The position numbers and the translations under genes are program-made. This document shows positions 1 to 5,131 of a DNA stretch of 35,272 bases, one piece after another. How positions within the stretch are numbered: the stretch's first letter is position 1; every line of letters begins with the position of its first letter. The notes below the pieces were generated by a model. It searched no databases. It saw nothing but the letters and a program-made list of their open reading frames with translations, and was not told the DNA's origin. Source of the DNA: Candidatus Poribacteria bacterium (GTDB lineage: Bacteria; Poribacteria; WGA-4E; WGA-3G); the NCBI GenBank assembly GCA_028824685.1, contig JAPPCZ010000077.1, positions 1-35,272 on the forward strand. Direction: 5' to 3'.

Positions 1-306
1 TGTGTTACACCTGGGCACGCTAACCCCCGAGTGGGGGCGCGCCGAGAGTGCTGATCTTCACAAAAGCACAATCAGCGCGTAGCCATGCCATAACTGAGGT
101 ATGACAGGGCTGGTTTTCATTTTAACACAAGTATTACGCTTGTTGCTATGGAAATATGGAAACCAGCGAGCCCGAAAGGGAACAGTTGACAGCAACTTTT
201 CTTTCCTGCCAACATCTCCTTGAGGGTCTGTCAGAATTAGAAAAACTAATTACGATCCCGCTGAAATCAGCGGACAGACTATTTTTATACAAGGAGATTT
301 TCACTC
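1..306 (+). promoter_or_regulatory. Structured 5' leader with sequestered ribosome binding site
   Basis: No gene lies here, but the DNA is dense in complementary segments. By eye the stems are 14-19/37-42 closing CCCCC-GAGT-GGGGG, 48-55/71-78, 81-92/100-111 (three mismatches, a possible T-loop-like purine loop), 111-116/160-165 enclosing 127-131/139-143, 171-173/178-180 with a GAAA tetraloop, and 185-188/193-196. The 3' part forms a distinct domain: ATCTCCTTG at 214-222 is fully complementary to CAAGGAGAT at 290-298, which contains the Shine-Dalgarno of the gene starting at 307. Inside it GTCTGTC 226-232 pairs with GACAGAC 273-279, closing two hairpins (235-240/246-251 and 258-263/268-273). 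A T run follows at 281-286. This layout resembles an aptamer plus expression platform. I could not match it to TPP, SAM, cobalamin, glycine, c-di-GMP or T-box consensus motifs. The left end may be cut by the window. Confidence 0.55.
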
Positions 307-1107
307 ATGATCAATCGTAAACATCGGGTCATCGCAGCTTTTTTATTATGTGTCATGTTATTTTCAGTCTTGGCAGTGCCAATCGGTCATTCTAAAGACA
401 AACCACCGACAAGTAAAAGTGCTGTCCTTTGGGCAGCTCTTACAGTTTTATTAGATATTTTGGATGTCTATGATATCCTTATAGGGGTCATCATAAAAGA
501 CCTTAAGGCGATGGAGGACAGGCTTGCCGAGATCAATGATGAATTGAATGACAAATGGTATCCAAAAAAGGATAAAAAGGAGAAAGAGCTTGAAACAGAA
601 CAGGGAAAACTTGACGATTTAAATGCGGAGCGTGAGGCAGCGTTGGAGAAGAGACGTGGTGCCCAAGCGCGTATTAAAACGTTAGAGAGCGATATTTCTA
701 AAACGGAAACCTTGCTTAAGTTATACTCGGATTGGACTCCAGAGCATGCGGCATATCAGGCACAACTTGAGATGCAAAAATCCTCGCTTGCCAGTGCCGA
801 GCAAGAAGTGAAAGAAGCCAATAAGATTATCAGAAGTGATTGGCGTGCTATTAAACGTACTTATTATGAATGGATTATTGGCGATGCGTTTTCTGGTTTA
901 ACAGGCGAACTTTGTGATATAAAAGGACGTATCAATACTTTAGAGAGGCAAGCAGACATCTTACGTCGCGAGATTTCAAAGAAGACTACCGAGGAAGAGA
1001 ATGAAACCACGCGTCGCGCAGGAGTCCAAAGAGATGTTGATAAGAAACGCGAAGAGCATGCTAAGCAGGTAAAGAAAGAGAAACAAGAAGCTCAGAACGA
1101 GAGATAA
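307..1107 (+). CDS. Exported coiled-coil protein, function unknown
   Basis: I do not recognise a family. The 266-residue product begins with a signal peptide (basic NRKHR, hydrophobic core about residues 8-25). A second hydrophobic stretch at about 39-63 could be a membrane helix or a buried amphipathic helix. The rest, about 68-180 and 215-266, is rich in Glu, Lys, Arg, Leu and Ala with heptad character, so a long coiled coil on the outer side of the inner membrane is likely. The start is supported by AAGGAG at 291-296, which is base-paired in the leader. It is followed after 15 bp by another exported helical protein, and the next Shine-Dalgarno overlaps this stop codon, so the two genes are probably co-translated. 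A role in the cell envelope is an inference from signal peptide and coiled coil only. Confidence 0.8.
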   Translation: MINRKHRVIAAFLLCVMLFSVLAVPIGHSKDKPPTSKSAVLWAALTVLLDILDVYDILIGVIIKDLKAMEDRLAEINDELNDKWYPKKDKKEKELETEQGKLDDLNAEREAALEKRRGAQARIKTLESDISKTETLLKLYSDWTPEHAAYQAQLEMQKSSLASAEQEVKEANKIIRSDWRAIKRTYYEWIIGDAFSGLTGELCDIKGRINTLERQADILRREISKKTTEEENETTRRAGVQRDVDKKREEHAKQVKKEKQEAQNER

Positions 1108-1122
1108 GGAGGTCTTATTCTC

Positions 1123-2307
1123 ATGAAAAAGCGTATGTTCACCATAGGCATCATCGCAGCTGTGCCGATAGTTGCTTTTCTATACCTATTTTCACAAGGT
1201 TTCTTTTTCACACCCAATAAGAACATAGAAACCTTCAACACCTATGAAAAGCAGCTGAGCAAGTTGTTTGTCCAGTATAGTAAACAGAGTGACACCATGA
1301 CCGATGAAGAGTTTGAGGCGTGGGAAAGCGAAGTTGACAAGGTAAGTTTAAAAACAGCAAAAGCGCTGATAAAGATTCAGAAAGACCCAGAAGATTGGAA
1401 AACTTACCTGTCATCAACAGGACAGTCTTACCGACCGTCCCCCCTTGCCGAGATGGAATATACAGGGTTTGCAGCCAAAAGTCCAGGAGATGTTACATCA
1501 GACGAGTTTTATGCATGGTTGGCAGCACGTGATAAACAGATGGATGACCGAACTCGTGCAGAGATGCGCGCTGATGGTATCTGGGACGATGAAAAGATTG
1601 AGCAGATCATCGCGAAGACTAACGAATCATTAGCAAACAACCCAGAGCGGCAAGCAGACCGCGAAAAATGGTATCAACTTATTGTCTGGACGGAGGGTCA
1701 GGCAGAGCGTGATCGTCAAAGAGCCGAGGATGACCGTAAGGAAGCTGAATATCAGTCATGGAAGAAAGAACAAAAGGCATGGATGGCATCAGAAGGTGCA
1801 AGAATTGCACAAATGCAATTAGAGGATTCAGATATGCCGACTGAACAGACCCCAGAACCACAAGGCGAATTTGATGACTTTGAGTCGATGCCCCCTTTGG
1901 AGATGGACACCGAAACCGATGCCAGCTTTGATGATGCGAAGGGTATCCAAACACCGCAACCCCCGCAGTTGCCACAGGGCACACCTTTCAACTTAGATGC
2001 GTTTGCTGCGACACTTTCCGAAGATATGTCACGCTGGGATGACACGCTGCAAGAATCATATCAAGATGTTTTCAATCTTGACGAATCCTTTAATCGTAAA
2101 CTTCCGCCACAGGCGCGTCAATTTTTCAACCAACGCCGGGAACGGCTACAATCTGAATACGTCACCCGTATAGACGATGTGCTACGCGAGATACCGAGAG
2201 AGAACAGAGCAGACACGCTGCGCATCGTCCGAGAACGGCTTTCAGATAACTTTGACAAAGATTTTGCCGATGCGGTGATAGAACAGCTGCAACTTGACCA
2301 AAAATAA
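1123..2307 (+). CDS. Membrane-anchored or exported charged helical protein
   Basis: This 394-residue protein has a basic start (KKR), one hydrophobic segment at about residues 6-28 and no clear cleavage site, so a single N-terminal anchor is as likely as a signal peptide. Residues 35-230 are helical and highly charged, with many Trp, Glu and Arg. A Pro/Glu/Asp-rich linker spans about 235-287. The C-terminal 100 residues are again amphipathic helix (several QxxxxRRxR and RxxL runs). No enzyme motif is visible. AAGGAGG at the end of the preceding gene gives an excellent ribosome binding site with 9 bp spacing, so both genes form one unit. The downstream intergenic region carries paired stem-loops before a third exported coiled-coil gene. 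Function unknown; scaffold or envelope adaptor is only a guess. Confidence 0.8.
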   Translation: MKKRMFTIGIIAAVPIVAFLYLFSQGFFFTPNKNIETFNTYEKQLSKLFVQYSKQSDTMTDEEFEAWESEVDKVSLKTAKALIKIQKDPEDWKTYLSSTGQSYRPSPLAEMEYTGFAAKSPGDVTSDEFYAWLAARDKQMDDRTRAEMRADGIWDDEKIEQIIAKTNESLANNPERQADREKWYQLIVWTEGQAERDRQRAEDDRKEAEYQSWKKEQKAWMASEGARIAQMQLEDSDMPTEQTPEPQGEFDDFESMPPLEMDTETDASFDDAKGIQTPQPPQLPQGTPFNLDAFAATLSEDMSRWDDTLQESYQDVFNLDESFNRKLPPQARQFFNQRRERLQSEYVTRIDDVLREIPRENRADTLRIVRERLSDNFDKDFADAVIEQLQLDQK

Positions 2308-2324
2308 TCAACCTTATCAAAACT

Positions 2325-2424
2325 GCTACAGTCAGCAGGGGGCATCAACCAACCTACTGACTGCAGCATGTTTTAATCTAAGTTACCGCAGCCGGCAGGG
2401 GGCATCAACCAACCTGTCGACTGC
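2325..2424 (+). repeat. Twin stem-loops with identical loop and covarying stems
   Basis: Two hairpins, 2325-2367 and 2388-2424, share the loop GGGCATCAACCAA. In the first, CAGTCAGCAGG pairs with CCTACTGACTG (one mismatch) and GCT/AGC extends the base. In the second, GCAGCCGGCAGG pairs with CCTGTCGACTGC (one mismatch, one wobble). The stems differ at several positions on both arms while the loop is unchanged, which indicates selection on structure plus loop sequence. Each is followed by a short T-rich run (TGTTTTAATC, TCTTTTTAAATC), so attenuator or terminator activity between the second and third genes is possible. A protein-binding RNA motif is another option. Confidence 0.65.
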
Positions 2425-2441
2425 AACATCTTTTTAAATCC

Positions 2442-2467
2442 TGTCGCGATAACGTTTTTTCGCGACA
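2442..2467 (+). promoter_or_regulatory. Stem-loop just upstream of the third coiled-coil gene
   Basis: TGTCGCG at 2442-2448 pairs with CGCGACA at 2461-2467 around a 12-nt loop that ends in six T. It lies 8 bp before the AGGAG ribosome binding site of the gene at 2489, so it may set 5'-end stability or translation of that gene. It has no downstream T run and is therefore not a classic terminator. Confidence 0.4.
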
Positions 2468-2488
2468 AAACCATAGGAGTATTATATC

Positions 2489-2968
2489 ATGAAACGCTGG
2501 ACAGCGTCCACCCTTTTCTTGTTAATCGCACTCTTTCTCGGTGCGACTTTCACCAACACTGCCAACGCAAACGATGCGGAAATAGAGGCGTTGCTTGACG
2601 AAATTGCATCTTTGGAACAAGAGTTGACGCGTTTGAAGAAATCCGTTGATTCAAAGCAGTTTGATATTGAAACAGCCAGACGCAACCTTTCTTATATTGC
2701 GGACACGATCGCCAATGTGGATATGTATATTGCCAGTGCCAAAGCCGAGCTGGCAGCCGCTGATAACGATGCAGAACGCGCAGACTGGTTAGCCGTGATT
2801 GCGGATTTAGAGAAATATCGCACCGAGCGAAAGTCTGAATATAATTCGATGGCTTATACAATCCATCTGCTTGAGGTAGAGATAGAAGGTCTCAATGCCG
2901 ATATTGCCGAAGTTGAGAAAAAGATCACCATAGCATACGCACGCCTCCTTGAATTGCTCAACGACTAA
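2489..2968 (+). CDS. Small exported coiled-coil protein
   Basis: The product is 159 residues long. Residues 1-27 form a signal peptide with a good cleavage site after the ANA at 25-27. The remainder, from NDAEIEALLDEI onward, is almost entirely predicted coiled coil: regular Leu/Ile at heptad positions, Glu/Lys between them, no Cys, few Pro or Gly. AGGAG at 2475-2479 supports the start. Its composition resembles that of the product at 307-1107, so the two may be distantly related or may associate, but no sequence family is recognised. The gene closes a three-gene run of exported helical proteins and is followed by a strong terminator. Confidence 0.8.
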   Translation: MKRWTASTLFLLIALFLGATFTNTANANDAEIEALLDEIASLEQELTRLKKSVDSKQFDIETARRNLSYIADTIANVDMYIASAKAELAAADNDAERADWLAVIADLEKYRTERKSEYNSMAYTIHLLEVEIEGLNADIAEVEKKITIAYARLLELLND

Positions 2969-3000
2969 ATAAATTGTGTCGGCTTTGCTGCTTATCGGAC

Positions 3001-3033
3001 AGGCAGGTATCTTTCAGATATCTGCCTTTTTCT
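3001..3033 (+). terminator. Rho-independent terminator after the coiled-coil genes
   Basis: GGCAGGTATC at 3002-3011 pairs over 10 bp (one G-T wobble) with GATATCTGCC at 3017-3026, loop TTTCA, followed by TTTTTCTTT. It sits 33 bp after the stop codon at 2968 and ends the left-hand transcription unit. Confidence 0.85.
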
Positions 3034-3639
3034 TTGCGTTGATTTGGACCTACAACTCACTATATTCAGTCCCGTAGGGACGCAATGTTTATAGAAAACG
3101 TGGTGTACACCTTTGAACCCCGTAGGGGTGGTATGTTATAGCATCGGTTTACCCATCAAGATATGTCGTTCCTACGGAACTCAAGAATTGGTCGATACGG
3201 CGTGCTATAAACATATCGTCCCTACCAAATCAACGCTATGAATGCCTTTATGGCATTCAGCGGGACTGAAGAAAACGGTATCAAACACCCTCTTTAGCAC
3301 CAGCGGTGCGGAATGTGTATAGCAGCGTAATGTCTGTATTTATCAAGCCCCAGCGGGGCGAAATGTGTATCACACACACCATATACACCTTTCGCCCCTC
3401 TGGGGCTTTCGTTTTGTTTGATACCTTTTTCTATACACCTTTCGCCCCTCTGGGGCTTAGAAATAGACTGTAGGTCGGGGACGATATGTTTCGCAGCACA
3501 TCAACAATAAATATGCCGTTCCTACGGAACTCAATTAAGGTGGTGTTAACGTTTTCTATAAACATATCGTTCCTACGGAACTCAGGAAAAAGAGTGTCGT
3601 TTTTTCTATAAACATATCGTCCGTACAAATCAACGCAAA
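3033..3639. repeat. Array of 12 CGTAGG/ATGTTTATAG repeat modules bounded by inverted repeats
   Basis: The array is bounded by TTTGCGTTGATTTG (3033-3046) and its exact complement CAAATCAACGCAAA (3626-3639). Between them, modules of 21-32 bp combine a small palindrome such as CCGTAGGG, TCCTACGGAA or CCCCAGCGGGG with an adjacent ATGTTTATAG or ATGTGTATAG box. Plus-oriented copies are at about 3066, 3116, 3296, 3346 and 3470; minus-oriented copies are at about 3161, 3205, 3381, 3431, 3511, 3556 and 3606. Spacers differ in length and sequence. A GAATGCC/GGCATTC hairpin lies at 3240-3258. No coding capacity is seen. This looks like REP-type sequence clustering, not a CRISPR array. Confidence 0.7.
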
Positions 3640-3670
3640 ATACGGTTCGGTTTCCGGTCCGAACCGTATT
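3639..3670. repeat. Perfect 12-bp hairpin
   Basis: AATACGGTTCGG at 3639-3650 pairs perfectly with CCGAACCGTATT at 3659-3670 around TTTCCGGT. It abuts the right end of the repeat array. There is no T run, so it is more likely a palindromic repeat or a protein-binding site than a terminator. Confidence 0.55.
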
Positions 3671-3838
3671 CGGTGCTAACAGGGATATTTAACCACTTCT
3701 CACACGTGCTGCTACGTTGATTCCCTCGCCACATTACCGATTTATTTTCTTAAACTTCGGACAGATTGTACGACAACGTGGCAACTTACGTTACATTAAT
3801 ATATTAACACCTAACGTAATTTTCATCAAGTTTTTATT

Positions 3839-3992
3839 AACGTCAACGTGAGTTTGATAATTAAATTGAATATAGATGTAGGTTGGGTTGAGGCACGAAA
3901 CCCAACATGAAACGCTTGGACAACCTCAAAATGTTGGGTTTCACCTCCGGTTCAACCCAACCTACGGGATTTATCAAACTCACGTTAACGTC
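3839..3992. mobile_element. MITE-like element with 16-bp terminal inverted repeats and 6-bp target duplication
   Basis: AACGTGAGTTTGATAA at 3845-3860 is perfectly complementary to TTATCAAACTCACGTT at 3971-3986. The flanks carry a direct AACGTC at 3839-3844 and 3987-3992, as expected for a target-site duplication. The inside holds an 88-bp palindromic unit (3878-3965) of the GTAGGTTGGGTTGAG type and no gene. The same 16-bp ends surround unrelated sequence at 31249-31432. This supports a non-autonomous mobile family; no matching transposase is present in the window. Confidence 0.6.
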
Positions 3993-4060
3993 AGGGTTAT
4001 TCGGTTTTCGATTTTTCTGTTATTTTTTCACATTTTCATATAAACTCATACGTATGCAAA

Positions 4061-4119
4061 GTAGTAGGCACACTCCGGGGAATGCCATTTAGGCATTCCC
4101 CGCAGAGCGTGCCTGCTAC
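4061..4119. repeat. Long imperfect hairpin repeat, GTAGTAGGCACACTCCG type
   Basis: GTAGTAGGCACACTCCG leads into GGGGAATGCC at 4077-4086, which pairs with GGCATTCCCC after ATTTA. The outer arms pair as GTAGTAGGCAC with GTGCCTGCTAC. A related copy with a different apex is at 13995-14065. The element is non-coding. Confidence 0.6.
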
Positions 4120-4145
4120 CTTTAAATCAACGTTTAAGTCATCTT

Positions 4146-4232
4146 GTAGGTTGGGTTGAACCGCAGGTGAAACCCAACATTTCCAGTCTGTAAAGCGTTT
4201 CATGTTGGGTTTCGTGCCTCAACCCAACCTAC
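4146..4232. repeat. Inverted copy of the 88-bp GTAGGTTGGGT palindromic unit
   Basis: This segment matches the reverse complement of 3878-3965 over nearly its full length (same GTAGGTTGGGTTGAACC start, AAAGCGTTTCATGTTGGG centre, and CAACCCAACCTAC end). Differences cluster in the middle. Internally it is a palindrome with arms GTAGGTTGGGTT and AACCCAACCTAC. Confidence 0.65.
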
Positions 4233-4316
4233 GGAACTGACTAATTCATTTCCACAAAATGTGTCGTCGTGACCAAATATTTCTTAATTCCGCGTCCTCT
4301 GCGTCCTCCGCGTTTT

Positions 4317-4409
4317 CCGCGATTCAGACAACCAACCCGCGTAATCCGCGATTCAGACAATTCTCCCCGATTCTGACAACCAACCCCACACCTTCCCCGA
4401 TTCTGACAA
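4317..4409. repeat. Short degenerate tandem repeat, CCGCGATTCAGACAA type
   Basis: CCGCGATTCAGACAA occurs at 4317-4331 and 4346-4360, and CCCCGATTCTGACAA at 4365-4379 and 4395-4409, with CAACCAACCC between some copies. The period alternates near 30 and 19-20 bp. It lies in a gene-free stretch directly before an AT-rich promoter region. Confidence 0.5.
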
Positions 4410-4476
4410 ATAAAATGCATATTTTTCAAAAAAATGCACAATTTCCTCAAAAAAACGCATTTTTTTGTAATTTTTC

Positions 4477-4528
4477 CTTGACATAGAACGTAATATGTTA
4501 TATTATATGTTATGTAATTAATGTCAAG
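4477..4528 (+). promoter_or_regulatory. Strong sigma70-type promoter inside an 8-bp inverted repeat
   Basis: TTGACA at 4478-4483 and TATTAT at 4501-4506 are 17 bp apart. The -35 box is part of CTTGACAT (4477-4484), repeated as the exact complement ATGTCAAG at 4521-4528, just past the expected start of transcription. A bound dimer could cover the promoter. Transcription would run toward the large secreted-protein gene at 5132. Confidence 0.5.
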
Positions 4529-4561
4529 ACATAGAAAATCTATAAAAACATAAAATTTAAT

Positions 4562-4590
4562 TTGATTTTAATTAATTTTTATGTTATCAT
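4562..4590 (+). promoter_or_regulatory. Promoter-like sequence TTGATT-17-TATCAT
   Basis: TTGATT at 4562-4567 and TATCAT at 4585-4590 have the optimal 17-bp spacing. The surroundings are very AT-rich, so a chance match is possible. The predicted transcript would include an 8-bp pairing CGGAATAA 4622-4629 / TTATTCCG 4697-4704, and runs into a T-rich stretch at 4717-4728. Confidence 0.35.
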
Positions 4591-4753
4591 TAATGTGTAT
4601 TCAATATGAGGCTTCAGGAAACGGAATAACAAACCAAAACCTGATACACGGACAGAATAGGTATTGGTAAGTTCTTAACAACATATAAAAACTGATTTAT
4701 TCCGCACGGAGTCCCATTTTTTATTTTTAAGTGTAAGACAACTAAAATTTAAT

Positions 4754-4782
4754 TTGACATTATTTTGTTTTTAACTTATAAT
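4754..4782 (+). promoter_or_regulatory. Perfect consensus sigma70 promoter
   Basis: TTGACA at 4754-4759 and TATAAT at 4777-4782 are separated by exactly 17 bp. Transcription should start near 4789-4790, about 340 bp before the start codon at 5132. The transcript meets a terminator-like hairpin at 4973-4994, so it can make either a short RNA or an attenuated leader. Confidence 0.65.
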
Positions 4783-4789
4783 TAATACA

Positions 4790-4995
4790 TTGAAAGATGC
4801 AGATGTTGTTTTTATCTGCACCGGACAATGTAGATTTGGAGATCTTGTAAAAAGAAGCGAAGCACGGTTCACAATCAAAAATTGATGCTTCGTTGATACA
4901 AGATGCGAGAGAAACAATTGGTAACCGCAAGTTAGGTTAACTGGATAGATGTGGTTGCAATTGAGATAGGTCAACAGGTAATCCCTGTTTTTTTA
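4790..4995 (+). ncRNA. Candidate small RNA or attenuated leader (about 205 nt)
   Basis: The segment lies between a perfect consensus promoter and a terminator-like hairpin and has no credible ORF. Visible structure: TGCAGAT 4798-4804 with ATCTGCA 4814-4820; then a long stem-loop at 4842-4904 built of ATCTTGTA/TACAAGAT, CGAAGCA/TGCTTCG and CAAT/ATTG closing a CAAAA loop; then AACAGG 4973-4978 with CCTGTT 4984-4989 followed by T. The single-stranded part between the first two stems contains CACCGGACA. It could be a free regulatory RNA, or a leader deciding read-through into the 1433-residue protein gene. No known RNA family was recognised. Confidence 0.45.
4973..4994 (+). terminator. Terminator or attenuator hairpin
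   Basis: AACAGG pairs with CCTGTT around TAATC, and seven T follow without a gap (4988-4994). The stem is short (6 bp), so termination may be partial. It lies 138 bp before the start codon at 5132. Confidence 0.5.
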
Positions 4996-4998
4996 CAC

Positions 4999-5023
4999 AA
5001 TATTAATAGAGGTTATTAATATT
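4999..5023. promoter_or_regulatory. 10-bp perfect AT-rich palindrome, possible operator
   Basis: AATATTAATA at 4999-5008 is exactly complementary to TATTAATATT at 5014-5023 across GAGGT. It follows the terminator-like hairpin and precedes the gene at 5132. It may be a repressor site or an RNA hairpin in the leader. Confidence 0.35.
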
Positions 5024-5131
5024 TGAAATTGGAAAGATTAGATTAACAGGATTTAATTCCCTGAATCTTAACTTGAAATTGAAACTTCTTATTTAACTTG
5101 AATTTAATATTTCTATAAGGAGAAATAAGTA

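Noticed and set aside
1..205. Match to a known riboswitch or to RNase P RNA, tmRNA, SRP RNA or a group II intron domain V
   Set aside because: Key consensus strings of these RNAs (for example the cobalamin GCCACTG box, T-box sequence, or domain V AGC-bulge pattern) are not present.
3033..3639. CRISPR-like appearance of the repeat array
   Set aside because: Units occur in both orientations, vary in length and sequence, have irregular spacers and no cas genes nearby.
3907..4092. 61-codon plus-strand frame
   Set aside because: It is made of the palindromic repeats at 3878-3965 and 4061-4119 and has no ribosome binding site.
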